From Streptomyces antibioticus (GTDB lineage: Bacteria > Actinomycetota > Actinomycetes > Streptomycetales > Streptomycetaceae), in contig NZ_KQ948429.1 in the NCBI RefSeq assembly GCF_001514065.1, positions 553,157 to 617,156 on the forward strand: a DNA stretch of 64,000 nucleotides, given 5' to 3'. Made by a program: the position numbers and the translations under genes. Positions 32,963 to 41,217 of this stretch are shown here, in pieces. The notes under the pieces were generated by a model. That model saw nothing but the letters and a program-made list of their open reading frames with translations. It did not search any database and had not been told where the DNA came from. How positions within the stretch are numbered: the first letter of the stretch is position 1; each line of letters begins with the position of its first letter.

Positions 32963-34612
32963 TCACCAGCGATACCGCTTGTACACGTCCATGCACTGAT
33001 CGCCGTCCGCGCCGTTCATCTCGTCGGCGTTACCCGGAAGGTCCCCGGCCTTCGGAGAGGACTGCTTCGGATAGGTCGTACCCGAGCGCCAGTCGGCGCC
33101 CACGACGACGGTGACACCGGAGACGTCGGTCGACCGGTTCACCGAACTCAGCGGAATTCCGAGCGACTTGGCGACCCGCTGGGCGTCGCCCTCGAGGTCT
33201 GCGCTCGGGAACCTCACCACGGTCCGGTCCTCGGCGAGCGCCGCTGAGGTGTCCGCAGTGGCCCGGGCGAAGCCCTTCCGCACGAGCAGCCCGCTGATTG
33301 CCCCCGCCCGCCCGGAGACCGGACCGAGCGTGCTGGACCTCGTCGCGTTCCGTACCAGGACGCCGATCTGATCGTCGGCTGCCGCAGGGTCCTTGGAGAC
33401 CCTCTCCTCGGCCGACTTCATCTTCTCCGAAGGCGTGCTCTTGTCGTCGAACGGCACGTCATCGCGGAGCATTTGCCACATCTTCTCGGCTCCAGCGCCG
33501 TCTGGGACCAGATGGTTCCTATTCTGGTCGTCCTCGACGGTCGGCAGAGTCGTCATGGTGATCCGGTCCGCCGGGACCGACTTGAGCTGCATGCCCAGGT
33601 CGTACAGCTTCTTGACGCTGCCGACCTCCTCGGAGACGGTCAGCGACTTCGTAGCCGCCTCGGCCAGCTTCATCAGCCGCCCGGTGTCCGTGAAGACGTT
33701 CTGCTTCTTCAGTGTGCGGATCATCGAGTTCATGTACATGTGCTGGGCCTTGGCTCGGCCCAGATCGCTGTAGAAGGCGTGGCGTGTGCGCAGCCACTGC
33801 AACGCCTGCTTGCCCTTGACCTCTTTCCGGCCGGCCGTCATCTTCAAGCCGGAACCTCCGGGCACGCCGGGCATCGGGCGGTCCCACACGTTCTGCTTCA
33901 CACAGACTTCGACGCCGCCGATGGCGTCCGCCATGCTCACCACGCCGGCGAAGTCGATCGTCATCCAGTGGTCGATGTAGATCCCCGTGAGGTTCTGCCA
34001 GGTGGCCAGGGTGCAGCCGGCCCCGCCGCGGGCCAGCGACGTGTTGATGATGTCGTTGGTCGCCGGGTATGTGGTGCCCGTCTGCGGATCCGTGCACTTG
34101 GGAATGTCGACGCGGGTGTCCCGCGGGATGCTCACCACCGCGGCACTTTTTCGGTCCGCGGACAGGTGGATGAGCATCTGCACGTCGCCCAGTGGCGGGT
34201 TGCCGCGGGTGTCCTTGCTGCCACCGAGCTTCACGTTCTCGTCGGAGTCGCGGCTGTCGGAGCCGATGAGAAGAATGTTCAGCGGAGTCTGGCCGGCGGC
34301 GTTGGGCGCGGCCTTGTTCGCCTTGGAGTCACCGCTGCTGCGCTCACCCTTCTCGATGTTGCCGTTGAGGTGCTGGTAGTACAGGTAACCGGCGCCCGCC
34401 GTGCCCAATATCAGCACTGCGAGTGTGGTCGCGGACCATCTGAGCACGCGATGACCGCGTCGCGGTCGCCGTCTCCCGTGTTGGCCTCCGCTCTTCGGCT
34501 CTGCAGCCTGGTCCCTGCCCTCGGACGGGCTGTCGGTCCGACCCCGTCCGAGAGGGGGGCCGGTGCCCGAAAACGTCCCTCTTCCCTGCCCCCGCACACT
34601 GTTCTGCGGCAC
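32963..34612 (-). CDS. LCP-family protein with LytR_C domain (paralogue pair member 2)
   Basis: A 549-residue protein starting at GTG 34612 after GGGGAGGG. It is a close paralogue of the LCP protein at 30513: both share GTAGAGYLYY-HLNGNI, NAAGQTPLNILLIGSD, DFAGVVSMADAIGG, KGKQALQWLRTR, SADLEGDAQRVAKSLGIP and VVGADWRSGT. The helix is about 60-80, the LCP domain about 110-330, LytR_C about 400-510. The tails also correspond (NGADGDQCMDVYKRYRW and NGADTKACMHVDPDYTW). The two arose by duplication, possibly together with the secreted-protein genes between them. Confidence 0.92.
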   Translation of the reverse strand: MPQNSVRGQGRGTFSGTGPPLGRGRTDSPSEGRDQAAEPKSGGQHGRRRPRRGHRVLRWSATTLAVLILGTAGAGYLYYQHLNGNIEKGERSSGDSKANKAAPNAAGQTPLNILLIGSDSRDSDENVKLGGSKDTRGNPPLGDVQMLIHLSADRKSAAVVSIPRDTRVDIPKCTDPQTGTTYPATNDIINTSLARGGAGCTLATWQNLTGIYIDHWMTIDFAGVVSMADAIGGVEVCVKQNVWDRPMPGVPGGSGLKMTAGRKEVKGKQALQWLRTRHAFYSDLGRAKAQHMYMNSMIRTLKKQNVFTDTGRLMKLAEAATKSLTVSEEVGSVKKLYDLGMQLKSVPADRITMTTLPTVEDDQNRNHLVPDGAGAEKMWQMLRDDVPFDDKSTPSEKMKSAEERVSKDPAAADDQIGVLVRNATRSSTLGPVSGRAGAISGLLVRKGFARATADTSAALAEDRTVVRFPSADLEGDAQRVAKSLGIPLSSVNRSTDVSGVTVVVGADWRSGTTYPKQSSPKAGDLPGNADEMNGADGDQCMDVYKRYRW

Positions 34613-34727
34613 CCGGCCCACCCTCCCCGCCCCACACCTGACATGGCTCTGTCTCGCGTCAAGTGAGACGTGGGACAGAGCCACTTGGTGCATTCAAGAT
34701 TCATCATTCTGCGGTGGGCTGCGAGGC

Positions 34728-35204
34728 TCAGCCGCAGTGCACGTCTTCGTAGATGGTCCTGCCGCCGCCGGCCCCCGTGCCACCGCTCGTGTAGTTGAGC
34801 TCGCCGTAGATGTCGATGCAGCTACCGGCGGCGTAGACGTACAACGGGCCCGCGTAGGAGGTGTAGTTGGAGTTGGTCCCGTCGAGCTTCCAGGTGCTGG
34901 AACCGCTCTTGCGCAGGCCGGCGATGATGTGGTTCGCGCCGCCGACCTCGCTGTCGTTCGCTCGGGTGATGACGCAGTTGTTCCCGTTCGAGCTGCTGTA
35001 GTAGACGTCGATGTAGCCGACGGTGGGATTGGGGTACCAGCCGTCCTTGATCGCCCAGGACTTCAGGAAGCCGTAGGAGCTACCGCAGTAGTTGACCCGG
35101 GACATCGCGTCAGCCTGTCCGGCTGAAAGGCCTATCAGTCCGGCCGTCAGCAGAGTGACTGCTCCAGCCGCCGAAGTGATCCGCGTGCGCAACATGCCGC
35201 GCAA
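34728..35204 (-). CDS. Small secreted four-cysteine protein, divergent SapA-like member, ends HCG
   Basis: A 158-residue precursor. TTG 35204 has AGGAGG six bases upstream; the ATG nine bases later is too far from it. The signal peptide ends near GQADA. Mature motifs: VNYCGSSYGFLKS, VGYIDVYYSSSNGNNCVITR, YTSYAGPLYVYAAGSCIDIYGE, and the terminal YEDVHCG. It precedes the LCP gene at 32963 on the same strand with a 115-base gap, so secreted-protein and LCP genes alternate along the strand. Confidence 0.8.
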   Translation of the reverse strand: MRGMLRTRITSAAGAVTLLTAGLIGLSAGQADAMSRVNYCGSSYGFLKSWAIKDGWYPNPTVGYIDVYYSSSNGNNCVITRANDSEVGGANHIIAGLRKSGSSTWKLDGTNSNYTSYAGPLYVYAAGSCIDIYGELNYTSGGTGAGGGRTIYEDVHCG

Positions 35205-35322
35205 GGCAACCTCCTAGGAGTTTCAAAGGATTGACGCGCGATCAGTTAACCCTCGGACGGTTCGGCTAGGCGATCAAGGTCGTGTTTTGTGACCTTCACC
35301 TCACATGGGGCGGGGCAGCCGA

Positions 35323-35364
35323 ACGGGCCTGCCACGCGGCCGGGTTGACGTGTGGCAGGCCCGT
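35323..35364 (-). terminator. Intrinsic terminator after the LCP gene at 35379
   Basis: A 13-base perfect stem (ACGGGCCTGCCAC at 35323-35335 with 35352-35364) lies 15 bases past the stop of the minus-strand LCP gene. Confidence 0.8.
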
Positions 35365-35378
35365 GAGGTCGCGGTTGG

Positions 35379-37130
35379 TTACTTAGCGCACTTGACCTCG
35401 TTCGCCGTGGTCTTGTCGACGTTCGACGCCACCGCGGTGGAGTTCATCTTCACCCCGGCCCCCTTGAAGTCCTCGCCCAGCGTCAGCGTCATCGTCGGCA
35501 GCCCCTGGGAGTTGGTGACGCTCTTGCCGGGCTTCATCATCGAGCCCTTCAGCCCCAGGATCGAGGCCAGCCGACGGGCCTGGTCGGCCTGGTCCGGGGC
35601 GTACTCCAGGGTCGTCTTCGCCTGTGACGCGCCGGCGTTGCCCGCGTTCTCGGACTTGGTCACGCCCGCCTCGGTCTGGAGGTAGGTGAGCTCCTCCTGC
35701 GCGCTGCCACCGGGAGCGCCACCGTTGAGGATCCGCACCCGCACCTCGGAGGCGTCCGACTTGGTGCCCTTCAACCGGGCGGCGACGGCTGCCTTCTCCT
35801 TCTTCTCCTTGGCCTTGACCTCGGTGAAGGAGGTGTCGCTCTTGATCATGTTGAAGACCTGGGAGGCGTTCGGCTCAAGGGGCACCACGGTCGCCTTGAC
35901 GACCTCGGCGGGGTTGTCCTTGACCGGGACCGTGGTGAAGGTGATGTTCTTCATCGGCACCTTCTTCAGCTCCAGCGCCACGTCCTTGAGTGTGCTGGCC
36001 TTCCCTATGCCGGTGTCGACGGTGAGCGCCTTGGTGGCCGCGTTGGCCAGCTTGATCAGCTTGGTCGGGCTGGTGAGGGTGTCGCCGGAGGTCATCTTGC
36101 GCATCAGCGAACTCATGAACTGCTGCTGGACCTTGATGCGGTCCAGGTCGCCCTGGTTGCCGAAGCTGTGCCGGGTGCGGACGAAGGCGAGTGCTTCCTC
36201 GCCCTCGATCGTGTGCTTGCCGGCCGACAGGTTCAGATGCGAGTCGGGGTCGTTCACGTTCTTGGCCAGGCAGACCTCCACACCGCCCACCGCGCTCGTC
36301 AGCGTCTTCACCGCGTTGAAGTCGGCCATCGCGAAGTGGTTCACGTCGATGCCGGTGAGCTCCTCGACCGTCTTCATGGTGCAGCCGGGGTTGCGGCCGA
36401 ACTGGCCGAGGCTGGTGTTGAATCGCTTGTTCTGGGTGCCCGGGATGATCTTCTTGGTGCCGTCGTCCTCGGTGATCTCGCAGTCCGGCACGTTGACGAT
36501 CAGGTCCCGGGGGATGCTCATCGCGGTCGCGTTCGTCCGGTCCTTGGAGACGTGCAGCAGGATGTTGGTGTCGGCGTGGCCGATGCTGCCCTTGTCGCCG
36601 TAGCCCTCGTTGCCCGCCCCGGTCCGCTTGTCGGTGCCGATGATCAGGATGTTGAAGGCCTCGTCCTTGCTGAACCCGTCGTCGGCCACATTGCCGACGT
36701 CCTCGGTCGTGACGTTGCCTTCGAGGTGCTTCAGATACAGATACGCGGCACCGGCCGTGCCGACCAGCACGAAGGCCATCACGCCGCCGGTCCACAGCAG
36801 TATTTTCTTGCCGCGCGCCTTCTTCTTGACCGGCCGCCGGTTGCGGCGCCCGGGCGGCGGCTCCTCGGGCGCACCGCGCCGACGCCGTGGCGGCGGTACG
36901 TCACGGCCGGGGGCGTCGGCGGGCGACGTCCGTCCTGGCGCGGCCGTTCCGCCGCGCGGCCCCCCTGAAGAGCCCGCCGGTCGCGGGGTCGTTCTGCTGC
37001 GAGGCCCCGGGACCGCTGATTGCGGTGCGGAAGGAGTCAGTCGCAGTTCGTATTCGCCAGTGTTCGGATTGAGTACCCACTGGTCTGCGGGGTCGATGTC
37101 GTCCGCCCGCCCACGGCCTTGCGCGTCCAC
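35379..37130 (-). CDS. LCP-family protein with long disordered N-terminus and LytR_C domain
   Basis: A 583-residue protein from GTG 37130, about 12 bases after GGAGG. The first 105 residues are Pro/Arg/Gly-rich, but begin with a DQWVLNPNTGEYELRL segment. A helix at about 110-130 is followed by the LCP core: NILIIGTDKRTG, SIPRDLIVNVP, GIDVNHFAMADFNAVKTLTSAVGG and EEALAFVRTRHSFG. LytR_C lies about 460-560 (VRVRILNGGAPGGSAQEEL). Its terminus VKCAK carries a lone cysteine. It is 223 bases downstream of another LCP gene on the same strand. Confidence 0.92.
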   Translation of the reverse strand: MDAQGRGRADDIDPADQWVLNPNTGEYELRLTPSAPQSAVPGPRSRTTPRPAGSSGGPRGGTAAPGRTSPADAPGRDVPPPRRRRGAPEEPPPGRRNRRPVKKKARGKKILLWTGGVMAFVLVGTAGAAYLYLKHLEGNVTTEDVGNVADDGFSKDEAFNILIIGTDKRTGAGNEGYGDKGSIGHADTNILLHVSKDRTNATAMSIPRDLIVNVPDCEITEDDGTKKIIPGTQNKRFNTSLGQFGRNPGCTMKTVEELTGIDVNHFAMADFNAVKTLTSAVGGVEVCLAKNVNDPDSHLNLSAGKHTIEGEEALAFVRTRHSFGNQGDLDRIKVQQQFMSSLMRKMTSGDTLTSPTKLIKLANAATKALTVDTGIGKASTLKDVALELKKVPMKNITFTTVPVKDNPAEVVKATVVPLEPNASQVFNMIKSDTSFTEVKAKEKKEKAAVAARLKGTKSDASEVRVRILNGGAPGGSAQEELTYLQTEAGVTKSENAGNAGASQAKTTLEYAPDQADQARRLASILGLKGSMMKPGKSVTNSQGLPTMTLTLGEDFKGAGVKMNSTAVASNVDKTTANEVKCAK

Positions 37131-37353
37131 GGTTGTCTGAATCCTCCGTCGGGGCCACGCGGCGCCTTCCCCCTCAAAGGCGCTCGGGTCTCGGTCAAAC
37201 AGTGCGCAAGCCTAACTACGGCCGGGTGCACCGGATCGCTCACACTATCCGGCCGGTCCCCTGGCAAGCGACGACGGTGACAAATTCCACGTCCCTACAA
37301 CTGGGCAATCCACCCATTTCCTTGAACGTATGTGCGTCGCCTTGGTAATCGCT

Positions 37354-38610
37354 TTACTTGCAGGTGTCCTCGGCGGCCGTGTTTCCACGAAATGTGGGCG
37401 CGGGCGTAACGGCCACGACGGGCCCTTCGGGTCGCTCGGCGCCGGACTTCCCGTCCCCGAGACCCGGTTCTTCTTGCGAACCATCGCTCGAATTGAGGTT
37501 TTTTGTCGTGGAATCCCGCGGAAATTCCTCGGCGACCGCCACCGGCGCGTCCGTGCGCAGCTGGGTGAACAGCTTCTCCGCCTCGGCTTCGACGAGTTGA
37601 TCGCGGTTGGCGTCGTAGGTGTACGACTCCCGCGGCACGGTCAGGAATTGCACACGTTCGGTGGGGATGTCGCGCAGTCCGCGCACGAGGTCGTACAAAC
37701 CGCGCAAGTTCGCCAGATCCGGATCGGTCGTGAGCGAGGACGTGGCCGCGTCCAGCACCGGATAGAGCTTCACCGGATTGAGCAGGACGTCGTTGCTCTG
37801 CACTTTGTTGACGAGCGCCCCGAGGAACCGTTGCTGCCGGTCCATCCGGTCGGTGTCGCTGCCGTCGCCGATCGACTTGCGGGCGCGGACGTAGCCGAGG
37901 GCCTGCTCCCCGTCGAGCGTCACCTTGCCCGCCGGGAGCTTCAGCTTGGCGGCCTTGTCGTTGATCGGCTTCGTCAGGCAGATCTCGACGCCGTCCACCG
38001 CGTCGACCATGTCCTTGAAGCCGTGGAAGTCGACGACCATGTGATGGTCGATCCGGATGCCGGTCAGCTTCTCCACGGTCCGGATGGTGCAGGCCGAACC
38101 GCCCTTCTGAAAGGCGGAGTTGAACATCGCGAACATGGGCTCGGTCCGGCTGCCGTCCGCCTGGAGACAGGCCGGTACGTCCACCATCAGATCGCGGGGG
38201 AGCGAGACGGCGGTGGCGGTGTGCCGCCCGGCGGAGAGGTGCAGCAGGATCGTCGTGTCCGAGCGCTCGGTCCCCGAGTCCCGCCCGTAGCGCGCGTTGC
38301 CGTCCCCGGAGCGCGAGTCCGACCCGATCAGCAGGATGTTCTGCGCGTCCTTGACGAGCGCCGTGGGCCGCTCCTTCTCGTACCGGGCGAGTTCGGCGGC
38401 GGCGGCGTTGTCGGGCGTGATGTTCCCGTCGAGCTTGGCGTAGAGCGCCCACCCGGTCCCGACGGCCGCCACGAGGACGACGCCCACCCCGATCGCCCCG
38501 CCCCGCAGCCAGCGCCGCCGACGCCGCCGTATCAGCCCCCGCCCGGTGGCAGAAGCCCCCGCTCCCGGACCGAGGGTGCCTTTGGGGGGCGTACCTGCGG
38601 TGTCGGTCAC
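37354..38610 (-). CDS. LCP-family protein without LytR_C domain
   Basis: A 418-residue protein. GTG 38610 (TDTAGTPPKG...) is preferred because AGGGG lies about 11 bases upstream; a GTG four codons earlier overlaps that site. The N-terminus is basic with five to six consecutive arginines before a helix (about 38-57). The LCP core has NILLIGSDSRSGDG, SLPRDLMVDVP, RIDHHMVVDFHGFKDMVDAVDG and EQALGYVRARKS. After the core is a disordered tail ending EDTCK, again with a single penultimate-region cysteine. It heads the row of minus-strand LCP and secreted-protein genes. Confidence 0.92.
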   Translation of the reverse strand: MTDTAGTPPKGTLGPGAGASATGRGLIRRRRRRWLRGGAIGVGVVLVAAVGTGWALYAKLDGNITPDNAAAAELARYEKERPTALVKDAQNILLIGSDSRSGDGNARYGRDSGTERSDTTILLHLSAGRHTATAVSLPRDLMVDVPACLQADGSRTEPMFAMFNSAFQKGGSACTIRTVEKLTGIRIDHHMVVDFHGFKDMVDAVDGVEICLTKPINDKAAKLKLPAGKVTLDGEQALGYVRARKSIGDGSDTDRMDRQQRFLGALVNKVQSNDVLLNPVKLYPVLDAATSSLTTDPDLANLRGLYDLVRGLRDIPTERVQFLTVPRESYTYDANRDQLVEAEAEKLFTQLRTDAPVAVAEEFPRDSTTKNLNSSDGSQEEPGLGDGKSGAERPEGPVVAVTPAPTFRGNTAAEDTCK

Positions 38611-38752
38611 GATTCGGTCCACCCCTCATGGCGTACGAGCGTGTGGTGCGGTTCGCTCTTACGACGATGGCGTGGATGGGAGGCGGGGGCGTGTCGGGTT
38701 GGGCCGGACGGGGGACTGACGGGTTCTTCTTGAGGGCGCTGAGGACGGCGCC

Positions 38753-38797
38753 GCCAGGGGCGCGGGGAACTGCGCGACCAGCCCCCACGCACCCGCA
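38753..38797. repeat. Dispersed Streptomyces intergenic repeat (GGGGCGCGGGGAACTGCGCG type)
   Basis: The core at 38757-38776 (GGGGCGCGGGGAACTGCGCG) followed by ACCAGCCCCCACGCACCCGC is one I recognise as recurring between genes in many Streptomyces genomes. It lies in the 196-base gap between the LCP and TIGR03089 genes. Function unknown; recognition is from memory. Confidence 0.65.
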
Positions 38798-38806
38798 CCC
38801 GCACCC

Positions 38807-39562
38807 TCAGCGCGCAGTAACACTCACCCGCTCACTCTCCACCCGCTTCGCCAGCCCTTCCTCCCCCAACCGCTCCAGGTTCCGGCACAACACCACGGAC
38901 CCCCCGGTGGCCAGCGGCGAGTACAACCCCGCGCACAGCCCCTCCCACGTGTCGTACGGCAACCCCGACAGCAACCGGGACCCGGGCCCCGTGAGCCCGA
39001 GCCCGGAGGCCTCGGCCGCAGCCCGCTCCACGACCTCCGCCCCGCTGAACTCCCGCCCGGCCACGACCAGCGCCGGCTCATCGGGGTCGACCGGCGCGAA
39101 CGGCGCGAACCGGTCGCCCTGCCCCGGCACCTCGACCGCGTAGTCGGCGAAGCCGTCCGGCGTCTGCGGGAAGCGTCCGCCGAGCGGCCGCAGGGCGAGC
39201 GCGATCCGGGAGCCGGAGCAGGCGCGCGCCGCGTCGAGGGTGTCCGGGCCGCTCACCACGAGGTCGGCCGCCTTGGGGTCCCCGGCGACATCGGCGACCA
39301 CGCCCACCGAGGAGCACGCCAGCAGCCACACGGCCGTCTGCCAGTGCGCGGGCAGCAGCAGCGCGACCCGGTCGCCGGGCTCCGCGGAGAGCTCGCCCTG
39401 GAGCAGGTTGGCGGTCTTAGCCACCCAATTGGCGAAGGTGGCGACGGAGAGTTCGACGCGTTCGCCCGTGGCGTCGTCATAGAAGGTCACCAGGGGGCGT
39501 CCGGCATCCGCGGCGAGCGCGGAACGCAGCAGGTCGGCAGGGGTGCGATCGGTGGCGTTCAC
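38807..39562 (-). CDS. TIGR03089 family protein (truncated AMP-binding-like)
   Basis: A 251-residue actinobacterial protein of unknown role resembling the N-terminal part of acyl-CoA synthetases: ELSVATFANWVAKTANLLQGEL, GDRVALLLPAHWQTAVWLLACSSVG, and LPYDTWEGLCAGLYSPLATGGSVVL. The P-loop-like adenylate signature and the C-terminal lid domain of active synthetases are absent, so catalysis is doubtful. GTG 39562 is the likely start, with a weak ribosome site. Next to an LCP gene and close to manC, its position mirrors Rv3268 in M. tuberculosis (from memory). Confidence 0.85.
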   Translation of the reverse strand: MNATDRTPADLLRSALAADAGRPLVTFYDDATGERVELSVATFANWVAKTANLLQGELSAEPGDRVALLLPAHWQTAVWLLACSSVGVVADVAGDPKAADLVVSGPDTLDAARACSGSRIALALRPLGGRFPQTPDGFADYAVEVPGQGDRFAPFAPVDPDEPALVVAGREFSGAEVVERAAAEASGLGLTGPGSRLLSGLPYDTWEGLCAGLYSPLATGGSVVLCRNLERLGEEGLAKRVESERVSVTAR

Positions 39563-39678
39563 CCGGGCAAGCGTACGCGGGCGCACGGCGCGGCGGCGAG
39601 GGACCGGCCCGCCGCCGGCTCACCGGTTCGGGGGAACGCGAGCCGACGCTCCGTCAATTCCCGGATAGACAGAAATGT

Positions 39679-41058
39679 ATGACTATGTCCAACATCGTTC
39701 ACATGCGTGGATTTCTTGCTTCCTCGATCGGTGTCACGTGTGCGGCCGCCCTCGCCCTTCCGCTGACCCCACCCGCCGCCGCGACCGTCGCGCGCCCGGC
39801 GCCGAGCGCGGAGGCGGCCGTCCCGGGCAGTACGCAGTCGCTGCCCCTCGCCCCGCTCGGCGCCGCCCGCTCCCTGGGCTCCACCCCCGTTCAGGGCCTG
39901 CCCCGCCGCGATGTGCACCCCTTCTCGATGGTCGGCGTCGTCTGGGACGACCCGGACACCGCCCTGCACGGCCGCGTCCAGGTACGCGCGCGTGCGCTCG
40001 ACTCCGGTACGTGGTCCCCCTGGCAGGACGTCGAGACGCACTACGGCGACGACGGCGCCGACCCCGACACGGCCGAGCGCTCCTCGGGCCGGGTGCGCGG
40101 CGCGACGGCACCGCTGTGGGTGGGGGACTCGGACGGCGTGGAGGTAAGGGTGCGGGCAGGCGCCGAGACACGGGAGGTCGGTGCCACGCCGACCGCGCTG
40201 CCGTCGGGGCTGCGCCTCGAACTCGTCGACCCCGGCGCGGCCGCCCTCCCGCAGGGCAGCCCGGCCGGCGGCCCGCGGGCCCGTGGCGGGCTCCGCGTCG
40301 AGGCCCCCGAGGCCGTGGCCGCCTCCGCCGCCAACGCCGGACTCGCGCCGCTCGGCGCCCTCGAGATCCCCGCACTCGACCGCGCGCGGACCGAGCGGGA
40401 GCTGCTCACCCTGCGGGCCGGCGAACTGACGGAGAGCCAGCGGGTGAAGCCGTTGATCGGCCCGCGCCCGAAGATCGTGACGCGCCGCGGCTGGGGGGCG
40501 GACGAGACGCTGCGCGAGAAGAACTTCGTCTACACGAAGAAGGTGAAGGCGGCCTTCGTGCACCACACGGCCACCGGCAACGGCTACCGCTGCTCGCAGG
40601 CCCCCTCCGTCATTCGCGGTATCTACCGCTACCACGTCGAGAGCATGGGCTGGCGAGACATCGGCTACAACTTCCTCGTCGACAAGTGCGGAAAGATCTA
40701 CGAGGGCCGCGCCGGGGGAGTGGCGAAGGCCGTCCTCGGCGCCCACACCCTCGGCTTCAACACCAACAGCATGGGGATCGCCGTCCTCGGCTCCTTCGGC
40801 TACACCCGCCCCAAGTCCGCGGCGGTGAAGGCCATCGCCCGGCTGACGGCCTGGAAACTCGGTCTCTACGGTGCCGATCCGCGCGGAAAGACATACCTGA
40901 AGTCGGGCGGTGGCAACCTCTACCGCAAAGGCACGAAGGCTCGGCTGAACGTCATCTCCGGCCACCGCGACGGCTACTCCACGGCCTGTCCCGGCGGGGA
41001 GCTCTACCGCAAACTCGGCAAGGCCCGCTCGACCGCGGCGCGCTACCAGGGGAGGTAG
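39679..41058 (+). CDS. Secreted PGRP-type N-acetylmuramoyl-L-alanine amidase
   Basis: A 459-residue exported amidase. A signal peptide (to about AAATVARP) is followed by a roughly 200-residue beta-rich region (FSMVGVVWDDPDTALHGRVQVRAR). The peptidoglycan-recognition/amidase_2 domain occupies about 265-455. Zinc ligands are visible in FVHHTATG, SGHRDG and ACPGGELY, and IGYNFLVDKCGKIYEGRAGG is the family signature. It cleaves the lactyl-amide bond between muramic acid and stem peptide. The start among clustered ATGs at 39679, 39685 and 39703 is uncertain; none has a good ribosome site. It precedes manC on the same strand. Confidence 0.93.
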   Translation: MTMSNIVHMRGFLASSIGVTCAAALALPLTPPAAATVARPAPSAEAAVPGSTQSLPLAPLGAARSLGSTPVQGLPRRDVHPFSMVGVVWDDPDTALHGRVQVRARALDSGTWSPWQDVETHYGDDGADPDTAERSSGRVRGATAPLWVGDSDGVEVRVRAGAETREVGATPTALPSGLRLELVDPGAAALPQGSPAGGPRARGGLRVEAPEAVAASAANAGLAPLGALEIPALDRARTERELLTLRAGELTESQRVKPLIGPRPKIVTRRGWGADETLREKNFVYTKKVKAAFVHHTATGNGYRCSQAPSVIRGIYRYHVESMGWRDIGYNFLVDKCGKIYEGRAGGVAKAVLGAHTLGFNTNSMGIAVLGSFGYTRPKSAAVKAIARLTAWKLGLYGADPRGKTYLKSGGGNLYRKGTKARLNVISGHRDGYSTACPGGELYRKLGKARSTAARYQGR

Positions 41059-41217
41059 GACAGGCCCCAGGGGCACGAAGAAGCCAGGAGGGACGGACAG
41101 AGAACCATACTGCCGTCGAATCCGTCGATGCTGTCGAAAGCGCCGCACAACGGTCTGCATACACTGACCAGCCGAAAGACAGTTCGGCCGGTCACCGGCA
41201 GGAAGCAGAGACGACAG

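Noticed and set aside
41128-41217. Start of manC 30 codons upstream at an ATG
   Set aside because: The extra residues are not part of the nucleotidyltransferase fold, and the GTG at 41218 begins right at the conserved AILLVGGKG.
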